Below are positions 1 to 5,939 of a DNA stretch of 6,080 bases, piece by piece (within the stretch, counting starts at the first letter, position 1; every line of letters begins with the position of its first letter). Location: assembly GCA_007124415.1 (NCBI GenBank), contig SLFE01000163.1, positions 1-6,080 of the forward strand, read 5' to 3'. Below the pieces are notes generated by a model. It was not told the DNA's origin. It was given only the letters and a program-made list of their open reading frames with translations, and did no database searches. The position numbers and the translations under genes are program-made. This DNA is from Waddliaceae bacterium (lineage in GTDB: Bacteria > Chlamydiota > Chlamydiia > Chlamydiales > SLFE01).

Positions 1-17
1 CCCAATCCTGCCAAACG

Positions 18-30
18 GCCGGATGCCGGC
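18..30 (+). promoter_or_regulatory. Small GC-rich hairpin in the rpsB leader
   Basis: The arms GCCGG (18-22) and CCGGC (26-30) can form a five-base-pair stem closed by a three-base ATG loop. It lies 7 bases before the rpsB Shine-Dalgarno. No T-run follows, so it is not an intrinsic terminator. S2 operons in some bacteria are autoregulated through their leader RNA, but only 52 bases of leader are visible and nothing ties this hairpin to such a mechanism. Confidence 0.25.
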
Positions 31-37
31 GTCAAAC

Positions 38-46
38 AAGAGGTGA
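38..46 (+). promoter_or_regulatory. Strong Shine-Dalgarno setting the rpsB TTG start
   Basis: AAGAGGTGA at 38-46 is a near-complete match to the anti-Shine-Dalgarno. It ends 6 bases before the TTG at 53-55. The encoded N-terminus (MATKQDITIKELLEAGVHWG) begins where S2 proteins usually begin, and no in-frame ATG lies nearby, so the TTG start is well supported. Confidence 0.8.
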
Positions 47-52
47 CAAGGC

Positions 53-859
53 TTGGCAACAAAACAAGATATTACCATTAAAGAATTATTGGAAGCTGGC
101 GTACACTGGGGACACCAGACGTCACGCTGGAACCCGAAAATGAAGCGTTTCATTTTCGAGTCGCGCAACGGTTTATACATCATTGACCTTGCAAAAACAT
201 TGCAGCAAATCCGCAATGCCATCGAGGTTGTTAAAGATATAGTATCCCAGAGAAAATCCATTCTGTTTGTCGGAACCAAAAAGCAGGCAAAGCAAGTGAT
301 TCGCGAGTGCGCAGAAAGCTGCGGAGAGTTTTATGTTTGCGAAAGATGGCTTGGAGGAATGCTGACGAACCTTTCGACGCTTCGCCAGTCCGTCAAGAAG
401 CTCGACCGGTATGAAAAAAGACTGGCTGCCGGCGGTGATGGATTGACCAAAAAAGAAATCACCCTGATGGGCAAGCAGCAAGAGAAACTTGAAAGAAACC
501 TTTCCGGCGTTCGCGCCATGCGCAAACCTCCCGGCCTGGTTATTGTCGTTGATCCGAACAAGGAGCACATTGCCGTCGCCGAAGCTAAAAAGCTGGGCAT
601 CCCGGTTATGGGCCTCGTCGATACCAACTGCGATCCGGATCCGATCGACTACATCATTGCGTGCAATGACGATGCGCTGAAAAGCGTCAAACTGATCATT
701 CAGGCTTTGGCCAATGCCGTTAACGAGAAAAAGAACGAACTTCGCGTAGCTTCCGGTAAAAAAGAAGAGACCGAAGAGAAGTTGGAAGTCGAGCCCGGGA
801 TGGGTGAGAGCAAAGAAGAAGCCGGAGAAAAAGTGTCTGTAAGCGAGGAGACTGACTAA
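53..859 (+). CDS. rpsB: 30S ribosomal protein S2
   Basis: This is ribosomal protein S2, a late-assembling protein of the 30S subunit that helps recruit S1. The 268 residues carry the family signatures in order: IKELLEAGVHWGH (9-21) with WNPKM just after, ERWLGGMLTN (97-106), and the C-terminal signature running from PVMGLVDTNCDPDPIDY (184-200) to NDDA. Residues from about 225 on form a charged Glu/Lys-rich tail beyond the conserved core. The protein is longer than the roughly 240-residue E. coli S2, as I recall for chlamydial S2. Translation starts at TTG behind a strong Shine-Dalgarno. The TAA stop shares its last A with the ATG of tsf (TAATG), so S2 and EF-Ts are translationally coupled. 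The identification is certain; only the role of the acidic tail is open. Confidence 0.98.
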   Translation: MATKQDITIKELLEAGVHWGHQTSRWNPKMKRFIFESRNGLYIIDLAKTLQQIRNAIEVVKDIVSQRKSILFVGTKKQAKQVIRECAESCGEFYVCERWLGGMLTNLSTLRQSVKKLDRYEKRLAAGGDGLTKKEITLMGKQQEKLERNLSGVRAMRKPPGLVIVVDPNKEHIAVAEAKKLGIPVMGLVDTNCDPDPIDYIIACNDDALKSVKLIIQALANAVNEKKNELRVASGKKEETEEKLEVEPGMGESKEEAGEKVSVSEETD

Positions 860-1692
860 TGAGCGTTGAAATTACACCGCAAAAGATCAAAGAACTTCGA
901 GGCCGCACAGGCGTCGGCGTTTCCAAATGCAAAGAAGCGCTCGCGGAAGCCTCCGGAGACATTGAAGAAGCGATCAACTACCTGAGAAAAACCGGCCTGG
1001 CCTCTGCAGTAAAAAAAGCGGGGCGGGAAGCCAATGAGGGCAAGATCGTCACTGCCCAAACCGATGATTGCGTCGCTCTCGTCGAAATCGGAGCTGAAAC
1101 CGATTTTGTCGCCAATAACGAACAGTTTGTTGAATTTGCCAAAAATGTTGCCGAAGAAGCGGCTAAAACCAAGCCATCTTCTGTCGAAGAGTTTTCTGCA
1201 GCCAAGTTCTCCAAAGATCCGTCAATGACAATCGAGGAATACCGCGGCACTCTTGTGCAGGCAATCGGCGAAAATATCCAGATCAAACGTCTTATGGTAT
1301 TTGATAAGGAGTCTAAAAAATCGATCGGCATCTACTCTCATATGGGAGGAAAAATTGTGACTGTCGTCGAGATGATCGGAGGATCCGAAGAGCTTGCCAA
1401 GGATGTGGCTATGCACGCCGCGGCCGCAGCTCCCGACTTTTTATCCCCTGATACCGTGCCGGACTCAATCATTGAACAGGAAAAAGATGTCGCCCGCGGC
1501 CAGCTTGCCGGAAAGCCCGAGCATATTATGGATAAAATTCTCGATGGAAAAATCAATGCGTTTTATGATGATGTTTGTCTTTTGAGGCAAAAATACATCA
1601 AAGATGATAGCATGTCGGTCGCAGACTATGTTAAATCTAAAAACGCTGACGCAGCGGTCACCAATTTTGTTCGGTGGTCCGTCGGCGAATAA
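859..1692 (+). CDS. tsf: Translation elongation factor Ts
   Basis: EF-Ts is the cytoplasmic nucleotide exchange factor that releases GDP from EF-Tu. The 277 residues (E. coli 283) start with the UBA-like N-terminal module containing RTGVGVSKCKEALAE (16-30) and AINYLRKTG (39-47). The EF-Tu-contacting TDFVANN motif follows at 81-87, and the two-lobed core includes HMGGKIVTVVEM and the VAMHAAAAAP stretch. A C-terminal module with LLRQKYIKDD and a final VRW segment completes the protein. The start ATG overlaps the rpsB stop by one base and has AGGAG at 846-850 with 8-base spacing. It is the second gene of the rpsB-tsf-pyrH-frr operon, an arrangement common across bacteria. No active or binding motif appears to be missing. 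Confidence 0.98.
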   Translation: MSVEITPQKIKELRGRTGVGVSKCKEALAEASGDIEEAINYLRKTGLASAVKKAGREANEGKIVTAQTDDCVALVEIGAETDFVANNEQFVEFAKNVAEEAAKTKPSSVEEFSAAKFSKDPSMTIEEYRGTLVQAIGENIQIKRLMVFDKESKKSIGIYSHMGGKIVTVVEMIGGSEELAKDVAMHAAAAAPDFLSPDTVPDSIIEQEKDVARGQLAGKPEHIMDKILDGKINAFYDDVCLLRQKYIKDDSMSVADYVKSKNADAAVTNFVRWSVGE

Positions 1693-1720
1693 AACGATAA
1701 AAAGGTTCGGGGCATTATAG

Positions 1721-2437
1721 ATGAATGAGACGCCAAAGCGGATTCTGTTAAAGTTATCCGGCGAAGTATTAAAAGGTTCTCAGGACCAAGGTATTTGTCC
1801 CCAAACCTGTCAAAAGCTCGCAATTGCCATTAAGTCCCTGGCCGATTCCGGAATTCAGATAGGAATTGTGGTCGGGGGCGGCAATTTTTATCGCGGTGCC
1901 GCAGGGGCCGCGTCGGGCATGCCCCGCACTCCTGCCGATCATATCGGCATGATCGCCACGTTGATGAATGGCATTGCCTTCAAGCACGCGCTTGAAGAGG
2001 TTGACTGCAAAGCCCAAGTGCTAAGCGGCCTTGAATGCCCCAAAGCTGTCGAGTCTTATAATTGGCATAAGGCGATGGAATATCTGGCAAGCGGCAAGAT
2101 TGTGATCTTCGTCGGCGGCACAGGCAGTCCCTATTTCACAACGGATACAGCCGCGGCGCTTAGAGCTAGCGAAATCGGGGCCGACATGCTGGTTAAAGCG
2201 ACCAAAGTCGACGGCGTATATTCCAAAGACCCAATCCAACATGCCGACGCTCAAAGATATGATCGAATTTCCTATGACAAGGTGTTGGAAGAGGATCTCA
2301 AAGTTATGGACGCTACGGCGTTTGCTCTTTGCCGAAGCAGTCAAATACCGATTTTAGTGTTTAATATGGATCACTTGATGACAGCAAAACCTGTTACTAT
2401 CAGTGAGATTCAAAAATCCGGAAGTCTGATTTATTAG
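1721..2437 (+). CDS. pyrH: UMP kinase
   Basis: PyrH is the bacterial uridylate kinase of the amino-acid-kinase fold. It converts UMP and ATP to UDP and ADP, the committed step to UTP and CTP. The 238 residues (E. coli 241) show RILLKLSGE (7-15) with the phosphate-binding lysine, VVGGGNFYRG (50-59), GMIATLMNG (76-84), FVGGTGSPYFTTDTAAALRA (130-149), KVDGVYSKDP (162-171) and KVMDATA (195-201). All are family hallmarks. It starts 28 bases after the tsf stop. The Shine-Dalgarno is weak (AAAGG at 1701-1705 is far, and GGGG at 1709-1712 is the closer option), in contrast to its neighbours. Even an obligate intracellular bacterium that imports host nucleotides would need a UMP kinase. Confidence 0.97.
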   Translation: MNETPKRILLKLSGEVLKGSQDQGICPQTCQKLAIAIKSLADSGIQIGIVVGGGNFYRGAAGAASGMPRTPADHIGMIATLMNGIAFKHALEEVDCKAQVLSGLECPKAVESYNWHKAMEYLASGKIVIFVGGTGSPYFTTDTAAALRASEIGADMLVKATKVDGVYSKDPIQHADAQRYDRISYDKVLEEDLKVMDATAFALCRSSQIPILVFNMDHLMTAKPVTISEIQKSGSLIY

Positions 2438-2445
2438 GAGTCAAT

Positions 2446-2988
2446 ATGTTGAAAAAAGGTGAAGCGGAAGAACGGATGAAAGCCGCTGTCGAGTATTTGG
2501 ATAATGAATTAAAAAATATCCGCACCGGCCGGGCCAACCCCGCGATGGTGGAAAATGTCAAGGTGGAAGTATACGGAACGCAGATGCGCATTTTGGATGT
2601 CGCAACGATAAGCGCTCCCGAGCCGATGCAAATCCTCATTGTTCCTTTCGATGCCCAAAATACCGGCGCGGTCGGCAAAGCTATTGAAAAGGCAAATCTT
2701 GGATTCAATCCCATTGTCGAGGGCAATGCGGTCCGGATCAATATTCCCCCGATGGACGGTCAGATGAGGGAAAAAATGAAAAAAATTGTTCATGATTTGT
2801 GCGAACAGACAAAAATTAAAATTCGCCAGGCCCGCAAAGAGGCCAATGACGCTATCAAAAATGATAAAGACCTTTCAGAAGACGAGCGCAAGGGCGAAGA
2901 GAATACTGTTCAGGAACTGACGGACAAATATTGCGCGCAGGCTGATCGCCACGCAGAAAAGAAAGAGGAGGAAATCTCCAGCATTTAA
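2446..2988 (+). CDS. frr: Ribosome recycling factor
   Basis: RRF works with EF-G to split the post-termination ribosome. The 180 residues (E. coli 185) show the two-domain layout. A helical N-terminus ends in NIRTGRANPAM (24-34), the beta domain II runs from about 31 to 105 (VEVYG, VPFD, AVGKAIEKANLGFNP, VRINIPP), and a long helical C-terminus contains KIRQARKEAND (125-135). Conserved Arg residues in RTGRA and IRQARKEAND are present. The AGGAG at 2436-2440 overlaps the pyrH stop and sits 5 bases before the ATG, so expression is likely coupled. It is the last gene of the visible four-gene operon. No clear intrinsic terminator follows. Confidence 0.98.
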   Translation: MLKKGEAEERMKAAVEYLDNELKNIRTGRANPAMVENVKVEVYGTQMRILDVATISAPEPMQILIVPFDAQNTGAVGKAIEKANLGFNPIVEGNAVRINIPPMDGQMREKMKKIVHDLCEQTKIKIRQARKEANDAIKNDKDLSEDERKGEENTVQELTDKYCAQADRHAEKKEEEISSI

Positions 2989-3017
2989 GAGGGATCTGAA
3001 AAAATGCAGATTACCCC

Positions 3018-3046
3018 TTGTGGAAAAAATTCCCTCCGTGTATGAT
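3018..3046 (+). promoter_or_regulatory. Candidate sigma-70-type promoter for the tRNA pair
   Basis: TTGTGG (3018-3023) and TATGAT (3041-3046) are separated by exactly 17 bases, giving a good -35/-10 pair. Transcription would begin near 3053, about 14 bases before the tRNA-Glu 5' end at 3067. It lies in the 78-base gap after frr, where a separate stable-RNA promoter would make sense. This is a consensus match only. Confidence 0.55.
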
Positions 3047-3066
3047 TAAACATCTCTTTGCAAGAC

Positions 3067-3141
3067 GGCCCCATCGTCTAGTCAGGCCTAGGACATCGGA
3101 TTTTCATTCCGGTAACAGGGGTTCGAATCCCCTTGGGGTCA
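3067..3141 (+). tRNA. tRNA-Glu (anticodon UUC)
   Basis: The sequence folds as a full cloverleaf. The acceptor arms are GGCCCCA (3067-3073) and TGGGGTC (3134-3140), with one G-U pair at position 2-71. The anticodon stem CGGA/TCCG encloses the loop TTTTCAT, placing anticodon TTC at 3103-3105. The T arm has GGTTCGAATCC. The body closely matches bacterial tRNA-Glu, including ATCGTCTAG and GGTAACAGGGG. The discriminator is A3141, and the 3' CCA is not encoded and must be added enzymatically. In bacteria that use it, charged tRNA-Glu also feeds tetrapyrrole synthesis. Confidence 0.96.
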
Positions 3142-3145
3142 CATT

Positions 3146-3219
3146 GGGTCTTTAGCTCAGTTGGTTAGAGCACCTCACTTTTAATGAGGGGGTCGAAGGT
3201 TCGAGTCCTTCAAGACCCA
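3146..3219 (+). tRNA. tRNA-Lys (anticodon UUU)
   Basis: The acceptor arms GGGTCTT (3146-3152) and AAGACCC (3212-3218) pair perfectly. The D arm is TAGCTCAGTTGGTTAGAGCA, and the anticodon stem CCTCA/TGAGG encloses CTTTTAA with anticodon TTT at 3180-3182. The T arm has GGTTCGAGTCC. The discriminator is A3219 and CCA is not encoded. It begins only 4 bases after tRNA-Glu, so both must come from one precursor. In the precursor the acceptor stem can extend by three more pairs (3143-3145 with 3219-3221). Confidence 0.96.
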
Positions 3220-3275
3220 ATTTCTTTTGACTTCTACAACCCTTGCTTCTAAGAATCTCTTTGGGCACTTGGGTT

Positions 3276-3305
3276 TTGACTTTTAAACTATCCTTTTCCT
3301 ATAGT
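3276..3305 (+). promoter_or_regulatory. Candidate promoter for mcsA-mcsB
   Basis: TTGACT (3276-3281, five of six consensus bases) and TATAGT (3300-3305) are spaced by 18 bases. Initiation near 3312 would give a leader of about 70 bases before the mcsA ATG at 3385. The gap 3220-3384 contains no gene I can support. A second copy of TTTTGACTT occurs at 3225-3233, but its downstream -10 candidate (TAAGAA, 3250-3255) is poorer. No repeat resembling a CtsR operator was recognised. Confidence 0.5.
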
Positions 3306-3384
3306 CAGGTTTGACAGGTAGCTTTCTGGAATATTTTATCGGGTCAAGCTCATTTACATTCAAGGGAATCGGGAGGCGGGCAAC

Positions 3385-3918
3385 ATGCCGGAAAATCAAA
3401 AAAAATCTCGGTCGGAAGATCGACCTCTGGAGTGCAGCGACTGCAAAAAAACCATTGCCGTCCGCTATACCGAGGTGGTGGGAAATTCAGTGGTTCATAC
3501 GGTCATGTGCGCCGACTGCCCTCATCTTGAGCACCGTCTTCACGGCATCCCTTCCAGGGAAGAGGCTGAAAGTAAGTCGGAGGCAGGTCTGGCGTGCGGC
3601 AATTGCGGCACGACGCTTCAGGCCGTAAGAATGGGGAGTTTAGTCGGATGCGCTCAGTGCTACGAGGTTTTCGGCGATGTTCTTTTAGGCGAATTCATTG
3701 CGATGAGTAAAATTCCGGCCCGGTTGGCTTCCTCAAAAAAATCAGCGCCGATTCATATTGGCAGGGCCAGCGGAGAGGTTAAGGAAATGACCCCATCCGT
3801 CCGTTTGCTTGCGCTCAATGAAGCGCTTTCAGAAACACTTCAGCGCGAAGACTATGAGCAGGCCGCCTGGCTAAGGGACCAGATAAACGAAATTACGGAG
3901 TCAGAGGATGAGAAGTGA
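3385..3918 (+). CDS. mcsA: McsA-like zinc-binding activator of protein-arginine kinase
   Basis: McsA is known in Firmicutes as the zinc-binding partner that stimulates the protein-arginine kinase McsB in the Clp proteolysis and stress pathway. The 177 residues contain four CxxC pairs: C17/C20, C42/C45, C71/C74 and C89/C92, as expected for two treble-clef-like zinc sites. A linker follows, then a C-terminal UVR-type helical hairpin at about 143-172 (LNEALSETLQREDYEQAAWL), the motif that mediates contacts in UvrB, UvrC and ClpC. The start has GGGAGG at 3371-3376 with 8-base spacing. Its end overlaps mcsB by 11 bases, so the two are translationally coupled. All eight cysteines are intact, unlike the degenerate partner kinase. 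No ctsR lies upstream, so the classical regulatory loop of the Firmicute operon is not visible here. Confidence 0.9.
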   Translation: MPENQKKSRSEDRPLECSDCKKTIAVRYTEVVGNSVVHTVMCADCPHLEHRLHGIPSREEAESKSEAGLACGNCGTTLQAVRMGSLVGCAQCYEVFGDVLLGEFIAMSKIPARLASSKKSAPIHIGRASGEVKEMTPSVRLLALNEALSETLQREDYEQAAWLRDQINEITESEDEK

Positions 3919-4975
3919 TCAAGTGCAGCCTTTAATGAATTTAAGCCTGTGGAGCCAAAACAGCAATCCGATCTGGCTGGCCACCCAGCTGCGGCTGCAG
4001 AGAAATATTGAAAAATTTAATTTTCCCCAAAAGCTTCCCTCCGAAAAAAGAAAACAGCTCGTGTCTCTTGTTAGCAAGGAGCTGCTTTCTGTGCCCGGCT
4101 TGACCAATCCTCAAATTTTAAAAGCCGACAACACATCTCCTATGGAGAAAGAGTTCATTTACGAACACTTTCTTACAAGCAACGGGTTCGTCCAGGCCCA
4201 TAGCGGGGAAGCTTTCGTCATCGACGACTCCGGACGGTTTTTCGCCACCGTCAACTTAAACGACCATATACAGTTTTATTACCTCGACACCGAAGAAGAC
4301 ATAGAAAATTCATGCAATGCCCTTGAGAGAATCGAAGTCGAGCTCGGTAAAAAGTTGAAGTACAGCTATTCCCATCGATTCGGGTTTTTAACCGCGGATC
4401 CGGCGGATTGCGGAACGGCTTTGACCGTCTCAATCTTCTTGCAGCTTCCCGCCTTGATCCACTCCGACGAGTTGAATGAATTTATCATGGAGCATCAGGA
4501 CGACTCGATTTTGACAACCGGGCTGCAGGGAACTCTTGATGAAATCACTGGCGATCTTCTCGTCATCCGCAATAATTACACCCTGGGCATGTCTGAAGAG
4601 GGAATTCTTTCATCCGTCAGGAGCTACGCCACGAAGCTGATCGTCCATGAGCAGGGGAAGAGGAAACAGCTCGAACAGGAAGATTGTCCCGTGATGAAGG
4701 ACAAGGTCAGCCGCGCCTACGGAGTTTTAGCCCATTCCTACCAGATTGATGCCAAGGAAGCGCTGAACGCCATCAGCCTTCTGAAGCTGGGAGCCTCTCT
4801 CGGCTGGATGACAGGCGTTACCATGGAGGAGTTGAATGCTTTGTTTTTCGGTTGCCGAAGAGCGCATCTTTTATCGCTGTTCGAGACTGATCCCGCTTTA
4901 GAGGAAATTCCTCATAAAAGAGCCGAATACATCCATTCAATCCTTGAAAAAGCCGAACTGCACATTGAAGAGTGA
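3908..4975 (+). CDS. mcsB: McsB-like protein-arginine kinase homologue with altered active site
   Basis: The 355-residue length, the position after mcsA and several blocks identify an McsB/phosphagen-kinase family member: RLQRNIEKFNFP (29-40), FATVNLNDHIQF (112-123), FGFLTADPADCGTAL (158-172), LQLPALI (178-184), NNYTLGMSEE (222-231) and a C-terminal domain with a KRAE motif (337-340). McsB phosphorylates protein arginines, marking substrates for ClpCP. Compared with the canonical motifs as I recall them, key residues differ. SxRxRxxRN becomes ATQLRLQRN (25-33), NEEDH becomes NLNDH (116-120), the catalytic Cys of ACPTN is D164 with a Cys moved to 168, and RGxxGE is LQGTLDE (206-212). Function may therefore be altered or non-catalytic. 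The ATG at 3908 has GGAG at 3897-3900 with 7-base spacing. Met10 (3935) is an alternative start without a clear ribosome site. Confidence 0.88.
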   Translation: MRSDQVQPLMNLSLWSQNSNPIWLATQLRLQRNIEKFNFPQKLPSEKRKQLVSLVSKELLSVPGLTNPQILKADNTSPMEKEFIYEHFLTSNGFVQAHSGEAFVIDDSGRFFATVNLNDHIQFYYLDTEEDIENSCNALERIEVELGKKLKYSYSHRFGFLTADPADCGTALTVSIFLQLPALIHSDELNEFIMEHQDDSILTTGLQGTLDEITGDLLVIRNNYTLGMSEEGILSSVRSYATKLIVHEQGKRKQLEQEDCPVMKDKVSRAYGVLAHSYQIDAKEALNAISLLKLGASLGWMTGVTMEELNALFFGCRRAHLLSLFETDPALEEIPHKRAEYIHSILEKAELHIEE

Positions 4976-5028
4976 GCGGCGTTTCTAGAAAAAAAACGGA
5001 TTATCTCGAGTCTGCCCGTAGCACTACT

Positions 5029-5667
5029 CTATCTGCGAAAAACCCATGCAAAAAATGAAAGTAAAAAATGATAAAAAAACTTGCAAGAACGCAGAAAAAA
5101 GGATTTGACTGCATGGAAGGATTGATTAAAGAATCGACCTGTTTTAAGCAGCATGGAATCCGACTTTCCAACAGAAGGTGGACGCGGCTGGTCTATTGCT
5201 TTCAGTACACGTTGCATTATCTCGTTCTGTTTTCTTGCTTCTTGCTCACTTTTTTTGAGGGATTTTGCGCCTGCAGCTGCATATTTCATTTTGGCTTGAA
5301 CTTTCGCCTTCGGATCAGATATAGAATGAAAATCAGGAGCTTTTGCTGCAAAGTCCGTTACCGGAAACTTCGCAAACAGCTCTGGATGTGCAGGAAACCT
5401 TTTGGCAAAGATCGGATGAACTTTGTTTTCAAGTTCAGCAAGTAAGCAGGAACATAGCCCGATTTCTTTAATTTTAGCGTCCAAAACCTTATTCATTGGG
5501 CTAAGACCCATTGCACGCCACCTGCGGTTAACCGCTAAAACCTGAGTTATGTCCTTAGGCTGGTCTAAAAATTTAAATACATTAACCAATATTTCACCGG
5601 GCAAGATCAATGTCCGATCCTCGTGAAATTCATGATGTTTTGATGATATTGGATCCATATATGGCAT
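5029..5667 (-). CDS. F-box domain protein, putative host-directed effector
   Basis: Residues 20-51 form a recognisable F-box: LILPGEILVNVFKFLD (20-35), D39, then VLAVNRRWR (43-51), including the diagnostic L-P, E-I-L, F-x-F-L and W positions. In eukaryotes F-boxes bind Skp1 and bring substrates to SCF ubiquitin ligases. Bacterial F-box proteins are typically secreted effectors. The middle (about 60-165) is unrecognised and rich in Ala, Lys and Pro. The C-terminus (about 179-210) is strikingly aromatic with interspersed Arg and Lys and ends in RR, suggesting a membrane-inserting or membrane-associating segment. No N-terminal signal peptide is seen. The first ATG (5667) has AGGA only 2 bases away. 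Met4 (5658) has it at 11 bases, so the true start could be either. It is convergent to mcsB with a 53-base gap and more AT-rich than the core genes. Secretion and ligase hijacking are inferences. Confidence 0.75.
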   Translation of the reverse strand: MPYMDPISSKHHEFHEDRTLILPGEILVNVFKFLDQPKDITQVLAVNRRWRAMGLSPMNKVLDAKIKEIGLCSCLLAELENKVHPIFAKRFPAHPELFAKFPVTDFAAKAPDFHSISDPKAKVQAKMKYAAAGAKSLKKSEQEARKQNEIMQRVLKAIDQPRPPSVGKSDSMLLKTGRFFNQSFHAVKSFFLRSCKFFYHFLLSFFAWVFRR

Positions 5668-5699
5668 TATCCTAAAGATTTATTAATTTTGTGTAAAGA

Positions 5700-5939
5700 T
5701 TGACCTTGAATTCGCATTTGATCGTATCACAATTAAATCTTTATAATAAATTTTCTCATGTTTCAAAAGTGATGATCGATCCTGAAGAGGATAACCCGAG
5801 AGCTATACATGTCTATGAAAAGGCAGGGTTTAGAAAAATCGAGAAGTTTACTCAAATACACGATGATCCGAAGCCATGCTGGATGATGTGTTTAAAAATA
5901 GAAGAGTTAAAACGTCTGCAGCATAACAGTAAATATTAA
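5700..5939 (+). pseudogene. N-terminally truncated GNAT acetyltransferase remnant
   Basis: The segment HVSKVMIDPEEDNPRAIHVY (20-39) followed by EKAGFRKIEKF is the C-terminal part of a GNAT N-acetyltransferase, closest in pattern to aminoglycoside 6'-N-acetyltransferase-like members (DPxxxNxRAIxxYEKxGF). A complete GNAT is about 150-190 residues. Here only about 79 codons are open, a stop (TAA 5694-5696) lies two codons before the TTG at 5700, and the acetyl-CoA pyrophosphate-binding motif A (R/Q-x-x-G-x-G/A) is absent. The first 19 residues are poorly conserved and the only in-frame initiator is TTG without a good ribosome site. It is therefore most likely a decayed gene fragment rather than a working enzyme. 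It starts 32 bases from, and divergent to, the F-box gene. Confidence 0.65.

Noticed and set aside
331..627. Minus-strand open frames inside rpsB, tsf, pyrH and frr
   Set aside because: All are antisense shadows of conserved genes with no recognisable domains or ribosome sites.
2989..3036. Inverted repeat GAGGGA (2989-2994) and TCCCTC (3031-3036) after frr as a terminator
   Set aside because: The stem is only six pairs with a loop of 36 bases and no T-run follows; it also overlaps the tRNA promoter candidate.
3311..3628. 105-codon plus-strand open frame upstream of and overlapping mcsA
   Set aside because: It is in another frame from the well-supported mcsA and its translation shows no family pattern; the part beyond 3385 mirrors mcsA codons.
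4989..5019. Minus-strand terminator for the F-box gene (ACGG/CCGT stem followed by eight T on that strand)
   Set aside because: The stem has four pairs around a 16-base loop, too weak to call despite the T-run.
5068..5445. 125-codon plus-strand open frame rich in Cys and aromatic residues
   Set aside because: It lies antisense inside the F-box gene, has no domain I recognise, and its composition is what the complement of that gene would give.
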